Shown here in pieces: positions 16,448 through 26,228 of a stretch of DNA of 64,000 nt. Below the pieces are notes generated by a model. That model searched no databases. It was not told where the DNA came from and worked only from the letters and a program-made list of their open reading frames with translations. The stretch comes from Cytobacillus oceanisediminis (GTDB taxonomy: Bacteria > Bacillota > Bacilli > Bacillales > Cytobacillaceae). The position numbers and the translations under genes are program-made. Position 1 is the first letter of the stretch. Every line of letters starts with the position of its first letter. The stretch spans positions 407,014 through 471,013 of the forward strand of contig NZ_SOEE01000005.1 in the NCBI RefSeq assembly GCF_004366035.1. The letters are read 5' to 3'.

Positions 16448-16909
16448 CCCCCGATTAATCCGAAACGCCCGATAAACCTGCTCCAACAAGATAAGCTTCA
16501 TCAACTGATGCGGAAACGTCATCTTCGAAAAGGACAGCTTATCATCCGCCCGCTGCAAAACCTCCTGGCTCAACCCAAGCGATCCGCCAATGACAAACGC
16601 AATCTTGCTCTTCCCGTATGTAGCCAGTTTATCAAGATTATCTGCAAGCTCTTCCGAAGATTTCATTTTCCCTTCAATCGCCAAGGCAATAACATGTGCA
16701 TCCGGATGAATCTTCGCCAGGATCCGCTCACCCTCTTTTTGCTTCACCTGAATCATTTCCGTTTCGCTTAGTTCTTCAGGGGCTTTTTCGTCTGGAACCT
16801 CTATGATATCCATTTTGGCGTAGGCCGACAGTCTTTTCAGGTATTCGTCAATTCCTTGCTTCAGGTATTTTTCTTTTAGCTTTCCGACCGTAATAATTGA
16901 GATATTCAC
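16430..16909 (-). CDS. rlmH: 23S rRNA pseudouridine1915 N3-methyltransferase RlmH
   Basis: The 159-residue SPOUT-class enzyme starts [19 protein letters not shown] and ends [13 protein letters not shown], as in all Bacillus RlmH. The SAM-binding knot includes [14 protein letters not shown]. It methylates pseudouridine 1915 in helix 69 of 23S rRNA at the end of ribosome assembly. Its intact C terminus is regenerated by the repeat at 16430, which shows that insertions at this point do not disable it. The gene order htrA-CxxC protein-rlmH is the usual one in Bacillus. Confidence 0.97.
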   Translation of the reverse strand: MNISIITVGKLKEKYLKQGIDEYLKRLSAYAKMDIIEVPDEKAPEELSETEMIQVKQKEGERILAKIHPDAHVIALAIEGKMKSSEELADNLDKLATYGKSKIAFVIGGSLGLSQEVLQRADDKLSFSKMTFPHQLMKLILLEQVYRAFRINRGEPYHK

Positions 16910-16934
16910 AGTATGTCCTCACTTTACAAACAAG

Positions 16935-16977
16935 ATATCCACATAAGTTATCCACATGTCCACATTTTTCATCCACA
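16935..16977. promoter_or_regulatory. DnaA-box cluster upstream of rlmH
   Basis: One perfect box TTATCCACA is at 16948-16956. Near-boxes ATATCCACA (16935-16943), ATGTCCACA (16956-16964) and TCATCCACA (16969-16977) surround it, all in the same orientation. The cluster lies between rlmH and the CxxH/CxxC gene, outside oriC. Confidence 0.65.
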
Positions 16978-16989
16978 TCTTGTATGGGA

Positions 16990-17151
16990 TCATTCGTTCG
17001 CTACAACATATATTGCGTTATTTTGACAATATTCACAGGTTGTTGATAACTTTTTATCCTCTTCAAGTTTTGTCAATTGCGGGAATGTTTCGTACTCATC
17101 AACCACTATATCTATTGCCAGATCAACGTGTTCGTCACAGCAGTAAATCAT
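16990..17151 (-). CDS. CxxH/CxxC motif zinc-binding small protein
   Basis: A 53-residue ORF encodes MIYCCDEHVDLAIDIVV, then DEYETFPQLTK, and ends CEYCQNNAIYVVANE. It has CxxH (C5-H8) and CxxC (C39-C42), the pattern of the Bacillus CxxH/CxxC protein family found beside rlmH. Function is unknown; a small zinc ribbon is likely. I chose the ATG at 17151 because GGAG lies 10 bases upstream, whereas it nearly touches an ATG at 17160. DnaA boxes flank the gene on both sides. Confidence 0.85.
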   Translation of the reverse strand: MIYCCDEHVDLAIDIVVDEYETFPQLTKLEEDKKLSTTCEYCQNNAIYVVANE

Positions 17152-17199
17152 TTTCAGCATGCTCCTTTTTTGGCTGGCAGCCTGTTTTTTTATCCGATC

Positions 17200-17243
17200 T
17201 GTGGATAATTTTTATTTTCGCCTATGTATATAAGTTATCCACA
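17200..17243. promoter_or_regulatory. Two perfect DnaA boxes between htrA and the CxxH/CxxC gene
   Basis: TGTGGATAA at 17200-17208 and TTATCCACA at 17235-17243 are perfect consensus boxes in opposite orientation, 26 bp apart. With the cluster at 16935 they make six box-like sites in about 310 bp. Confidence 0.65.
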
Positions 17244-17307
17244 TCTCATCTTAACAAAACAATAAAAAACAGGAAAGCGATTGCCGCTTTCCCGTTTAGT
17301 CTTTCCA

Positions 17308-18537
17308 TTAAAGTGTCTCGCCGCTCAGCTTCATGGTTACTTCCTGGGTTTTGCCGTCGCGGTAAATTTTAATTTTCATCTGGTCGCCCACTGATTTCTT
17401 CGTATACAGATGCTGGCGCAATTCGATGATGTCTTTGATTTCTTGTCCATCCATCTCGACGATGACATCCATTTCCTTCAGTCCTGCCTGTGCAGCTGGA
17501 GAGTTCGGTTCAACTGAAGTGATGGCCACACCTGATTTAACATCCTTAGGCAGTTTTAGCGCTTCCTGCTGGTAGTAGCCAGGAATCTCGTTGACTGATG
17601 CCAGTTGTACGCCCATATACGGACGTTTTACCTCTCCGAACTTTTCAAGATCATCAATGACTGGGCGTGCGTAGTTAATCGGAATCGCCAATCCAATTCC
17701 TTCTACCGCACTCTCAGCGATTTTCATGGAGTTGATGCCGATGAGCTGGCCGCTGATATTAACCAGCGCCCCGCCGCTGTTACCAGGGTTGATGGCGGCA
17801 TCTGTCTGCAGGACCTCAGCCTGCCAGTCGACGGTACCGTTCTGGTCAATATCGACCGGTATAGCACGTTCCAATCCAGATATAATCCCCTGAGTGACAG
17901 AGCCGGAGAACTGGCCAAGAGGGTTCCCGATGGCCATCACAGGTTCGCCTGGCTTCAGTTTGTCAGAATCGCCGAATTCAGCAACCGTCTTAATTTCCTT
18001 AGCATCTACCTCAAGCACAGCAAGATCCGTCCAAATATCACTTCCAACCAGTCTTGCCGGCAGCTTGGTGCCATCCTGCAGGCTTACCTCCAGCTCCTCA
18101 GCGCCTTCTACCACATGGTGGTTTGTAACGATGAAGGCTGTATTTCCTTCCTTCTTATAAATTACTCCGGAACCTGTACCGGCTGGCTGTCCGGCACTTC
18201 CATTTCCTTCATTCGACCAAAAGCCAGCTGTCTGGATGTTCGTAATGCTTACGACCGAATCACCAGCTTTATCGACCGCCTTGGTTACATCTGTTGTCAC
18301 ATCAAGCGAGACATTCTGAACATTGGCGTTATTGTTATTCTCAGCTGCTTCATCCTGAAGCCTTTCATCCGGTTCAACCGTATAAGGCAGCACGTTGTAG
18401 TCAGATAGCTTTGGCACCGCAACCACGACCAGGATGGCCCCTAATATGACTCCAACAAGGCTGGCCAGAAAATATCCGCCCTTATTGCCTTTTTGCCCTT
18501 TATAACGGTTCTGATGATCTTGATCATAATAGCCCAA
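17308..18537 (-). CDS. HtrA/DegP-family membrane-anchored serine protease
   Basis: The 409-residue protein has a cytoplasmic start, one membrane segment (about residues 22-43), a trypsin-like domain with H141 (TNHHVV), D171 and S254 (NPGNSGG), and a C-terminal PDZ domain (about 310-400). It degrades or refolds misfolded exported proteins at the outer face of the membrane. Its position after walJ matches B. subtilis yyxA (htrC) at the end of the walRK cluster. An Asn-rich linker (residues 66-73) precedes the protease domain. Confidence 0.95.
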   Translation of the reverse strand: MGYYDQDHQNRYKGQKGNKGGYFLASLVGVILGAILVVVAVPKLSDYNVLPYTVEPDERLQDEAAENNNNANVQNVSLDVTTDVTKAVDKAGDSVVSITNIQTAGFWSNEGNGSAGQPAGTGSGVIYKKEGNTAFIVTNHHVVEGAEELEVSLQDGTKLPARLVGSDIWTDLAVLEVDAKEIKTVAEFGDSDKLKPGEPVMAIGNPLGQFSGSVTQGIISGLERAIPVDIDQNGTVDWQAEVLQTDAAINPGNSGGALVNISGQLIGINSMKIAESAVEGIGLAIPINYARPVIDDLEKFGEVKRPYMGVQLASVNEIPGYYQQEALKLPKDVKSGVAITSVEPNSPAAQAGLKEMDVIVEMDGQEIKDIIELRQHLYTKKSVGDQMKIKIYRDGKTQEVTMKLSGETL

Positions 18538-18910
18538 ACTGCACCCATCCTTTCTTTCATTTGCAAAAAAACGCTGTTAAAAAAGCTCTTTTTAAAAATA
18601 AATGCTAAAATTTAGTCTTCCTTTATACCCATTATTATACTCTCCTGTTTTCAAAAATCTAACAAAAACGCACTTGCTTCAGCAATCTTACGACTTTGTT
18701 CATACTTTTTTTATATTTTTTTAAGAAAAGCGAAAGCGCCTTCGGAACAACAAGTAAAAACCACTTGTTCATGCGAGGTTTATCCAAGGAAGCATTCCTT
18801 GGTGCTCACCCCTTTCACCTCGAGAGGGGGCAGGCGCTGGAGCTGGACATAAAAAAAGAGGAACACACGGAAACGGCTGTCTCTCTGTGTATTCCTCTTC
18901 TGGTTTATAT
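18538..18910. other. Gene-free stretch between htrA and walJ with a palindromic repeat copy
   Basis: No gene is supported. The htrA ribosome-binding site (AAAGGATGG) lies at its left edge. The right half (18721-18852) is copy A of the dispersed repeat described separately. A long A/T-rich segment at 18580-18720 holds nothing recognisable. Confidence 0.6.
18721..18852 (+). repeat. Dispersed palindromic repeat, copy A
   Basis: Begins AAAAGCGAAAGCGCCTT and ends GGCGCTGGAGCTGGACAT; the outer arms AGCGCC and GGCGCT pair, and inner hairpins (AAGGAATGC region, ACAAGT/ACTTGT) lie between. Related copies are at 30309, 49313 and 52808. The shared outer frame is AAAGCG...GCGCC...GGAGCTGGACA. No coding potential. 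Confidence 0.6.
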
Positions 18911-19705
18911 TTAAACGGCTGTTAAAATCGTTGGGACCTTCGGATCTGTATCATAAAGGTCAAATTGTTCGCCGACAAGGATCCCACGGCTTTCAAGTGT
19001 CTGGGATACGGACATTCTCGCCAGATCCTTGATATTGTTATCCTGGCTTAAGTGAGCCAGATAAAAGCTCTTCGTCCGGTCGCCCGCCACTTCACTCATC
19101 GCAAGGGCTGCATCCTCATTGGATACATGGCCGACATCGCTTAAGATCCTTCTCTTAATATTCCACGGATAGCGGCCCATGCGAAGCATCTGGACATCAT
19201 GATTGCTTTCAAATACATAAGCCTCCGCATTGGAAATCAGACCTTTCATGCGGTCGCTGACATAGCCTGTATCGGTAATCAGCACAAGTTTTTTCCCACT
19301 ATGATGGAACACATAAAACATTGGGTCGGCTGCATCATGGGAAACCCCGAAGGATTCAATATCAAGGGATCCGAATGTTTTCACTGCTTCCATATCAAAA
19401 TGGAACTTCTGGTCAACCGGGACTTGTCCAATCAGTCCGTCCATGGCCAGCCATGTTTTTTCATTCGCATAGATCGGCAGGTTATACTTCCGGGCAAGAA
19501 TCCCGACACCCTTAATATGGTCACTATGTTCATGGGTCACCAGTATCCCTGAAAGCTTGCCGATGTCCCGGCCAATATGCTGAAATAATCCTTCCATTTG
19601 CTTCCCGCTTAATCCGGCATCAACCAGAAAGGAATGTTCCTCTGTCTCGACAAAGATTGCATTCCCAGTACTGCCGCTCGCGAGAACGCTGAATTGTAAA
19701 GACAT
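18911..19705 (-). CDS. walJ: MBL-fold hydrolase YycJ/WalJ
   Basis: The 264-residue metallo-beta-lactamase-fold protein has [10 protein letters not shown] (metal-binding HxHxDH), a VDAGLSGKQ segment and downstream histidines in SHDAADPMF. WalJ is a nuclease-like member of the WalRK cluster linked to coordination of cell division with DNA replication. It follows yycI by 15 bp. In Bacillus this gene is cotranscribed with walRK. Confidence 0.95.
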   Translation of the reverse strand: MSLQFSVLASGSTGNAIFVETEEHSFLVDAGLSGKQMEGLFQHIGRDIGKLSGILVTHEHSDHIKGVGILARKYNLPIYANEKTWLAMDGLIGQVPVDQKFHFDMEAVKTFGSLDIESFGVSHDAADPMFYVFHHSGKKLVLITDTGYVSDRMKGLISNAEAYVFESNHDVQMLRMGRYPWNIKRRILSDVGHVSNEDAALAMSEVAGDRTKSFYLAHLSQDNNIKDLARMSVSQTLESRGILVGEQFDLYDTDPKVPTILTAV

Positions 19706-19720
19706 GTTCTCCTCACTCCA

Positions 19721-20524
19721 CTATATTTTCTCTTCGTTTCCAAGCTGAATAATTTTCCCTTCAAAGGCATCAACAAACAAATTCTCCTCGCCATTAATGA
19801 CAAATCGCCAGGCAGGCCTTAATAATTGAGAAGAACTTAAATGCACATACGTAAAATAACCCAGCTCTATATTTGTAATTTTTGACTTCGGCTGCAGTGA
19901 CCCACTCTTGTAAAGTGTTTCAACGGCATTTATCGGCTGAATGACTTTTTCACTTTCCTCCTTAGACTCAATCTCTTCCAGGAGCGTCTGCTTGTAAGTA
20001 ACAATTTCATTTTCATCATTCAAATAAAAAGTGAGCTCGCCGTTTAAATTCATATAAAACATCTTGTCTTCAAATTCCTGATAATACGTGATGGTATTTT
20101 CGCTTTTGCTTTTTTCCCAAAAGCGGTACTGCTCGCCGAACAATACCCTATTTTTAATAAAAGCGTTTAATTCAGAAGGACTGAATTTGTCACTGATTTT
20201 GATCGGCTCATCCAGGATTGAATTCAGAGTGGTTCCATCCGTTATCGTAATATCCTGGCCTTCAAGTTTACTATCTTTCAATCCTTCAAGATATTCAATA
20301 TCAAATTCCATTGGATTTGCCTTCAAATACCGGTCTTTTGGGTTGCTTTTCGGAAGGGTCACTTCAAATGTGATATCATCACTTTTAAGCTGCCTTTCCA
20401 GGGATGCCTGAGCAATCGGTTCAAATTCACTGGCTTCCTTCAGCTTAAAAAACTCGTACATCAAATAGATATCCAGCACCAGGAAAGTTAAAATAAAGAT
20501 TGTTTTGATCTTACTCCAATCCAT
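19721..20524 (-). CDS. yycI: Two-component regulatory accessory protein YycI
   Basis: The 267-residue protein starts MDWSKIKTIFILTFLVLDIYLMYEF, one membrane segment, followed by an extracytoplasmic YycI domain. YycI binds WalK together with YycH and restrains its kinase activity. It overlaps yycH by 14 bp and precedes walJ. Size and membrane topology fit the family. Confidence 0.95.
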   Translation of the reverse strand: MDWSKIKTIFILTFLVLDIYLMYEFFKLKEASEFEPIAQASLERQLKSDDITFEVTLPKSNPKDRYLKANPMEFDIEYLEGLKDSKLEGQDITITDGTTLNSILDEPIKISDKFSPSELNAFIKNRVLFGEQYRFWEKSKSENTITYYQEFEDKMFYMNLNGELTFYLNDENEIVTYKQTLLEEIESKEESEKVIQPINAVETLYKSGSLQPKSKITNIELGYFTYVHLSSSQLLRPAWRFVINGEENLFVDAFEGKIIQLGNEEKI

Positions 20525-21854
20525 TATTCATGCCCCCTGACTCATCAAGCGTAATGCTTTTTAACGTCCCGTCATACCGGTAAAACCAGGAAGGTTCCAG
20601 ACGAATGAAGGTGGTCTGTGCTTCCTTGACCAGCATCATCTTATATCCAAGCATTACATTCTCCAGCAAGTCCGGATCAAACCCTTTCAGACCTGACAGG
20701 TAGTCCATCACACTGGTTCCGGAACTTAGAGATACTTCTGTTGGAGATTCGGCACTCAACCCCAGCTGGAAATTACTTCGAGAGTACTCGTAAATTTCAT
20801 TTTGCCCCCAAACCTGGCGAATTTCCGATAGTTTCGGATCATCGCTGAAAATAGGGTAACCTGAAGAATCATACATCCTGAATATCACTTTATGATTCAG
20901 TTGATCTATATCGGCAAACTGGTAATTGTCTGTCCATCCTGCATGTGCATTAACAAAATCAATGCTCTTTTTAAGCAGATCGCCAGGTGCAAATGTCTGG
21001 CTATCTGCTGAAGCTGGTTTTACATAGCTAAGTGTATTCTTATCATAATTCACTCTCAATAAGCTTAATGTATCATTGTACTCCTCTTCAGATTGCTGAA
21101 AGCTCTTTTGCACAACACTTGGATCACTGAACAAGGCATTTTTATATTGTTCAGAGTCCAGCTTCTTCTCCAAAAACTGATATCTAGCCATTTTTGTATC
21201 CTGCGAAGGTAGATAGATGGTTTTTTTATCAGATGGCTTATAAGCAAAATAGGCTTTAAATTCAGGGTTATACTCCGACAGATTGAAGAATTGGCTTTTG
21301 AAATTCTGAATAAAGGAAACTGGCACATGGCTTCTATAAACCTGCAGGGTATCCATTGAAACAAAATCGACATTTCCATCCTTTTTATCTACTGCCCTGG
21401 TATCAATGACAATACGGTCAAACTGAAAATTAGTCAGATTTTGATCACCGATTTTGATCACTGATTTATATAAATCTATCGGAACAGAATCCGGAAACAC
21501 AAGGACAGCATTTCCTTCATCGTGAACAAATGAAGGAAGATTGCCTGTTTCATCTGTTATATTTTCAAAATCAGCAAAGTTCCAATCACTGATTTCTTTT
21601 ATAATTTTATTGATTTCAGCAGGGCTGACTGTTCCATAGGTCTGTTTTTCCCCAAGATGAAACAAAAGGGTGTCCGGTTTTACAATCTGATTCACATCTT
21701 TTTTTTCCGCAACCGTTACTTCCTTAACTGTATTTGCTTTTTCAATAGGTTCAAAGTTCGGCTGGTAGGTCCATAGGTTCCAGGTCAAGAGGACACTTGT
21801 CACTACTAGAATGGTCAGTATAATGGTTTTTATATTTTCGTAGGTCATTCCCAA
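20511..21854 (-). CDS. yycH: Two-component regulatory accessory protein YycH
   Basis: The 447-residue protein has an N-terminal membrane segment (IILTILVVTSVLLTWNLW, about residues 11-28) and a large extracytoplasmic domain. With YycI it forms a membrane complex that modulates WalK. It overlaps walK by 10 bp, so the operon is tightly coupled. Confidence 0.95.
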   Translation of the reverse strand: MGMTYENIKTIILTILVVTSVLLTWNLWTYQPNFEPIEKANTVKEVTVAEKKDVNQIVKPDTLLFHLGEKQTYGTVSPAEINKIIKEISDWNFADFENITDETGNLPSFVHDEGNAVLVFPDSVPIDLYKSVIKIGDQNLTNFQFDRIVIDTRAVDKKDGNVDFVSMDTLQVYRSHVPVSFIQNFKSQFFNLSEYNPEFKAYFAYKPSDKKTIYLPSQDTKMARYQFLEKKLDSEQYKNALFSDPSVVQKSFQQSEEEYNDTLSLLRVNYDKNTLSYVKPASADSQTFAPGDLLKKSIDFVNAHAGWTDNYQFADIDQLNHKVIFRMYDSSGYPIFSDDPKLSEIRQVWGQNEIYEYSRSNFQLGLSAESPTEVSLSSGTSVMDYLSGLKGFDPDLLENVMLGYKMMLVKEAQTTFIRLEPSWFYRYDGTLKSITLDESGGMNNGLE

Positions 21855-23677
21855 TCATCCTCTTCCGTACGAACATATGGAAGGCTAAATGAAATCGTTG
21901 TTCCTTTTCCTTCCGTACTCGCTGCCCAAATTTTCCCGCCATGCGCTTCTACCATTTCTTTCGCAATGGCCAGGCCAAGGCCTGTTCCGCCAAGCTTCCT
22001 GGTTCTTGCTTTATCAACGCGGTAGAAACGCTCAAAAATCTGGTCAATATTTTCCTTTGGAATTCCGACTCCCTGGTCTGAAACGCTGACAATAATAAAT
22101 TCATCTTTTTCCTCAATGCTGAACGTCACTTTTCCGCCTTCCGGAGAATATTTAAGTGCATTTGAGATGATATTGTCCAGCACCTGGGTGAGCTTGTCTT
22201 CATCTATTTCCACAAAAGCCGAATGATCCGGAAGCTTTCTTTCAAACGTAACGTTCTGCTGCTTCGTCATTTCAAAACGGTCTATAATTCTATTATAGAA
22301 AAAAATGAAATCAGTCCAATCCTTGGTCAAGCGGTAATCCTTACTGTCCATTTTAGACAGCTGCAGCAGATCATTGACCAGGCGGATCATCCTCTCTGTT
22401 TCATTTTGGGTGACATCCAGGAAGTTTGGGGCAATCTCTTCATCCCTCCAGGCGCCTTCCGCGAGAGCCTCCAGATAGCTTCTCATCGTGGTCAGCGGCG
22501 TTCTGAGTTCATGAGATACATTTGCCACAAATTCGCGGCGTTCCATGTCAATTTTCTCCTGCTCGGTGATATCATGCAAAACCGTAATTAAGCCGTTTAC
22601 AAATCCGGTTTCTTTTTGGATAACCGAAAAATTAGCGCGAAGGATCAGCGTTTTCGACTTGCTGCTGTAATCCAGGATGACCGAATCCCGCTCGTTCAGA
22701 AGCTCTTCAAAGGTATAATCCTCTTCAAGGCCCAGCAGGGAAACAATCGGGGAAGACAGGACAGTTTCACGTGAAACATTCAGCATTTTTGCTGCAGGCT
22801 CGTTAATTAAAATAACCCGCCCTTTGCGGTCAGTCGCGATTACTCCATCTGTCATATAGGAAAGGACGGATGAAAGCTTACGCCGTTCACCCTCCGTTGT
22901 GGCATGAGCTTCCTGAAGTTTCTTTGTTAAACTGTTAAAAGTAATGGCCAGCTGGCCAATTTCGTCATATCCATAGACCTTAACCTTGCGGGAGAAATTT
23001 CCTTTTGCCATGGCAAGCGCCTGTTTCCGCATATCCGATATTGGGCGTGTCACCGTCTGGGCAAGAAGTATGCCAAGAACAGCTGTGATTGCCAACGCAA
23101 TAGCTATACCCGTGGTGAAAATATTATTAATCTGTCTCATCTGCTCATAGATATTTTCTATTTTCGCCACCAGATAGATGGCTCCATTTGCTTCCCCATT
23201 ACTTAAAATAGGCGTAACGAGCACCCAAATCCGCTGGCCTGTCTGGGGGTCAACCATGTCCTTCGGTACCTGCTGCTTAGTGGCTATCGCCATCTTTATT
23301 AAATTGTCTTTGGACCTCTGGCCGACAACCCCCTGATTGTCGGGATCAGAGGTCCCAAGGATTTTAAGTGATTCCCCTTCTATTACACGGACTTCTGTTA
23401 TATCCGCAGAGTTGTAGTCACTTAATAGCCTTCTGATATCTTCCTCTAATGAGGGTGTTTCTTCATCCGGTAGCCTTTCTTTGGCCATCTGTTCCTGCAC
23501 ATAATAATCAAGAAGATTAACCCGTTCCTCAATAGCATCTTTAAAGTTGGCCCTTAAAGTCGATTCCAGCTGCCTGACAAAGTAGACCCCGATAATCTGC
23601 ATCGCTACCAGGATGAGAAGAACATATATGATCACAAACTTCAAATGAATGGACCGAAAAAAACCAACCTTTTCCAT
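21845..23677 (-). CDS. walK: Cell-wall sensor histidine kinase WalK
   Basis: The 610-residue kinase has two membrane segments (about 13-32 and 184-205), an extracytoplasmic sensor, a HAMP domain, a PAS domain, the phospho-acceptor motif FVANVSHELRTPLT and an ATPase domain (DQGVGIPKENIDQIFERFYR; GGTGLGLAI). It controls cell-wall hydrolase genes and is essential in Bacillus. A parS site lies inside the gene at 22763. Confidence 0.97.
   Translation of the reverse strand: MEKVGFFRSIHLKFVIIYVLLILVAMQIIGVYFVRQLESTLRANFKDAIEERVNLLDYYVQEQMAKERLPDEETPSLEEDIRRLLSDYNSADITEVRVIEGESLKILGTSDPDNQGVVGQRSKDNLIKMAIATKQQVPKDMVDPQTGQRIWVLVTPILSNGEANGAIYLVAKIENIYEQMRQINNIFTTGIAIALAITAVLGILLAQTVTRPISDMRKQALAMAKGNFSRKVKVYGYDEIGQLAITFNSLTKKLQEAHATTEGERRKLSSVLSYMTDGVIATDRKGRVILINEPAAKMLNVSRETVLSSPIVSLLGLEEDYTFEELLNERDSVILDYSSKSKTLILRANFSVIQKETGFVNGLITVLHDITEQEKIDMERREFVANVSHELRTPLTTMRSYLEALAEGAWRDEEIAPNFLDVTQNETERMIRLVNDLLQLSKMDSKDYRLTKDWTDFIFFYNRIIDRFEMTKQQNVTFERKLPDHSAFVEIDEDKLTQVLDNIISNALKYSPEGGKVTFSIEEKDEFIIVSVSDQGVGIPKENIDQIFERFYRVDKARTRKLGGTGLGLAIAKEMVEAHGGKIWAASTEGKGTTISFSLPYVRTEEDDWE
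22763..22778. other. parS centromere site inside walK
   Basis: AGTTTCACGTGAAACA matches the parS consensus TGTTTCACGTGAAACA at 15 of 16 positions; the inner 14 bases form a perfect palindrome. It is a loading site for Spo0J (ParB). Confidence 0.9.
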
Positions 23678-23685
23678 GTACCCTT

Positions 23686-24396
23686 TTACTCCTGTTCAGG
23701 ATTCCGCAAGTAATATCCGACTCCTCTTCTTGTCACGATCCATGTCGGGTGGCTTGGATTATCCTCAATTTTCTCCCGCAGTCTCCTTACGGTTACGTCC
23801 ACTGTGCGGACATCACCATAATAATCATAGCCCCATACAGTCTGAAGGAGATGCTCCCTTGTCATGACTTGTCCAATATGTTTGGCCAAATAGTGAAGAA
23901 GCTCAAATTCACGGTGTGTTAATTCAATCGTCTCACCGCGCTTGGAAACCACATAGGCATCCGGATGAATAATCAGGGAGCCAACTTCAATTTCGTTGGA
24001 TTCGTCCTCTTCTTCCGTCTTGGAAGCTATTTGCTGATGTCTCCTCATATTAGCCTTCACACGCGCAATCAATTCTCTCGTGCTGAACGGCTTTGTAACG
24101 TAGTCATCTGCACCGAGCTCAAGGCCTAAAACTTTATCAATTTCAGAATCCTTTGCTGTCAGCATAATGATTGGCATATCATATTTCTTGCGCACTTCGC
24201 GGCAAACCTCAATGCCATCCCGCTGCGGAAGCATGATATCAAGCAAAATCAGATCCGGCTTGATTTCTTCTACTTTATCGAGTGCGTCATTGCCGTCATA
24301 GGCACATACCACTTCATAGCCTTCTTTTTTCAAATTGAACTGCAGTATATCTGCAATTGGTTTCTCATCGTCTACAACCAGAATTTTTTTATCCAT
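23686..24396 (-). CDS. walR: Essential response regulator WalR
   Basis: The 236-residue OmpR-type regulator starts [18 protein letters not shown], has the phospho-acceptor aspartate in [11 protein letters not shown], and a C-terminal winged helix ending [14 protein letters not shown]. It activates cell-wall hydrolase genes. I chose the ATG at 24396, which has AAGGAG at proper distance and matches the family start; an in-frame ATG at 24420 adds eight residues with no homology. It is first in the walRK-yycHI-walJ-htrA cluster, 8 bp ahead of walK. Confidence 0.97.
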   Translation of the reverse strand: MDKKILVVDDEKPIADILQFNLKKEGYEVVCAYDGNDALDKVEEIKPDLILLDIMLPQRDGIEVCREVRKKYDMPIIMLTAKDSEIDKVLGLELGADDYVTKPFSTRELIARVKANMRRHQQIASKTEEEDESNEIEVGSLIIHPDAYVVSKRGETIELTHREFELLHYLAKHIGQVMTREHLLQTVWGYDYYGDVRTVDVTVRRLREKIEDNPSHPTWIVTRRGVGYYLRNPEQE

Positions 24397-24560
24397 ACCT
24401 ATCTCCTTTTTCTTGCTCATTTATTTATTTTTGGAGCAGTAGAAGTCAGTTTCATACATATGTTATCTACTTTACTTTACCATTTTAACAGTGGGAATTC
24501 ACCTATTAGCAAAGGCCTGTAAAACTTTGGTGCTATTTTTTATATTATTCTTAACTACAA

Positions 24561-24591
24561 AAGCCTCTAGCATGAAAGCTAGAGACTTTTT
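24561..24591. terminator. Bidirectional terminator between the M23 gene and walR
   Basis: CTCTAGC and GCTAGAG pair around a short loop (ATGAAA), with AAAAG on the left and CTTTTT on the right, so it can work in either direction. Confidence 0.65.
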
Positions 24592-24606
24592 AGCATGAAT
24601 TATTTA

Positions 24607-24760
24607 TTTATCGCAGTCTAACGGGCAGTAAGCCCCACCTTCAAGTCTGTGAAGTATCAAAGTAGGGCTAGGTGGGAGCAAACTGCCTGTAAAGGCCCGA
24701 TTGGTTCAACTAACAATCAATGAGGAAAAGTAAGCCCCCACTGATTGAAGTTTCACTTTA
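24607..24760. repeat. Structured repeat, possible non-autonomous IS200/IS605-type remnant
   Basis: Starts TTTATCGCAGTCTAAC and ends GATTGAAGTTTCACTTTA. Inside are three foldable segments: TAAGCCCCACC pairing with GGTGGG, GATTGGTT with AACAATC, and TAAGCCCCCAC. A short derivative with the same two ends but no middle lies at 30612-30645. The structured ends and lack of ORF suggest a transposon end family with an omega-RNA-like tail; this is inference. The last bases include the stop codon of the M23 gene. Confidence 0.45.
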
Positions 24761-26228
24761 TATATTTAAGCGGATCTTGCATTTTTCCGTTTTTGTATAC
24801 TTCAAAATGCAGGTGGACACCGGTTGAATCTCCAGTGGACCCCATTATACCGATCTTTGAGCCCTTTGAAACGGTTTGGCCAACACTTACACTGATGGAG
24901 TCGAGATGGGCATAAACCGTGCGGAAGCCATTATTATGGTCGATGACGATTTTGTTGCCATATCCGCCATCCCTTCCTGCTGAGACAACCGTTCCATTAT
25001 CAGCAGCCTTTATCGTCCGGTCGCTTGGTCTTGCAATGTCAATTCCCTTATGCATTTTCCCCCAGCGGTATCCCATTTTACTTGAGATATAGCCGCCGAC
25101 TGCAGGATAGGCAAAGCTGCCTTCACCGCGGGATGGAATGACCTTGGTTCCCTTGATGACAATTTGTTTCACAGGCTCTACGAGAACCTTTTCTTCTTTT
25201 ACTTCTTTTTTGACCGTTTGTCCGTTTTCTTCGGAAATCAGATAGGTTGCAGCGCGAACGCCTTCCTTGCCTTCTTGCTTTACTTTCGTTTCACCTTTAG
25301 GCATGCTGCTGTCTTCAATGACTTCTTGTTCATAATCGATTTTTTCTTTCTTGAAAACTTCCTTATCTGCTATCACTTTTACATACGGTTTGTAGACAGT
25401 AACATTTAATTCCTGACCTGCTTTGATAAGGGAATCTTCCTTGAGTCCGCTGTTCAGCTCAATCAGCTGGTTCATATCAAGGTTATGGGCACTCGCGATA
25501 TTGCTTAGTGCGTCACCTACTTTAACCTCATATTTCTTTTCCTCAAGAGTTCCCTTTTGGAGAAGCTTCACCGCTTCATCTGCACTGATGATCTGATCCG
25601 GTTTAACGGTTGTTTCGGAAATGGATACATCTTCCGTAAAACGGACATCTAAAAGACGTGTTTCATTTTCTTTCAGCTGAGGTAAAGGAGTATTAGCAGA
25701 TGCCTTTCTTTCCTCAAGAGCCTTTAGATCTTTCTCTGATACATAGGAAGTCTTGATATTCTGAAGAGCCGCTTTGGCCTGCTCCTCATTTTCAACATAA
25801 GCCACTTCCTTGCCGCCAATGACTAGTGCCGCCGCTTCGGCATGTACTTCCATCTTATCTTTTAATCCATTGAGCGCTTCAGATTCATTCACTTCTGAAC
25901 TGGACTCAAAAACCTGTTCAGGAATAAAAGATAGTTCAGTTGCCAGCGCCAGCTTTAATCCCTTGTGGGAACCTTCTGCCTCACTGATCTTTTTATCGGC
26001 CATATCCTCAATGACTTTCTTATCTGACACCGTTCCGATATATTCGTCACCCATATAGACATAATAAACCGTCACAAGTCTATCATCATTGGCAGAAGCG
26101 GAAACACCGCCTGCAAAAGTTAAAGCCGCCGCTGCCAAACCAGCAGCAATCGTTCTATTTATGGTTTTATTTAAGCTCTTCGCTGTAGATTCTGATGCTG
26201 AGGTTACTTTCTTCACCCATTTGAACAT
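24753..26228 (-). CDS. Secreted M23 peptidoglycan endopeptidase with LysM and G5 domains
   Basis: The 491-residue protein has a signal or anchor segment (about 29-47, ASAND boundary), a LysM domain (YEVKVGDALSNIASAHNLD, about 229-275), a G5-like domain (about 295-365) and an M23 domain with HKGIDIA, then YAHLDS and VHLHFEV carrying the zinc ligands. It cleaves cross-bridges in peptidoglycan. Position beside walR suggests WalR control; a near WalR box is at 26364. The terminal stop TGA falls within the structured repeat at 24607-24760, so the repeat may have supplied it. Confidence 0.92.
   Translation of the reverse strand: MFKWVKKVTSASESTAKSLNKTINRTIAAGLAAAALTFAGGVSASANDDRLVTVYYVYMGDEYIGTVSDKKVIEDMADKKISEAEGSHKGLKLALATELSFIPEQVFESSSEVNESEALNGLKDKMEVHAEAAALVIGGKEVAYVENEEQAKAALQNIKTSYVSEKDLKALEERKASANTPLPQLKENETRLLDVRFTEDVSISETTVKPDQIISADEAVKLLQKGTLEEKKYEVKVGDALSNIASAHNLDMNQLIELNSGLKEDSLIKAGQELNVTVYKPYVKVIADKEVFKKEKIDYEQEVIEDSSMPKGETKVKQEGKEGVRAATYLISEENGQTVKKEVKEEKVLVEPVKQIVIKGTKVIPSRGEGSFAYPAVGGYISSKMGYRWGKMHKGIDIARPSDRTIKAADNGTVVSAGRDGGYGNKIVIDHNNGFRTVYAHLDSISVSVGQTVSKGSKIGIMGSTGDSTGVHLHFEVYKNGKMQDPLKYIK

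Noticed and set aside
17605..18408. A 267-codon open frame on the plus strand across htrA
   Set aside because: It is the antisense of a well-supported HtrA gene with intact catalytic residues, and has no family match.
18696..18914. A 72-codon plus-strand frame between htrA and walJ
   Set aside because: It covers the dispersed palindromic repeat, whose structure explains the sequence better than coding.
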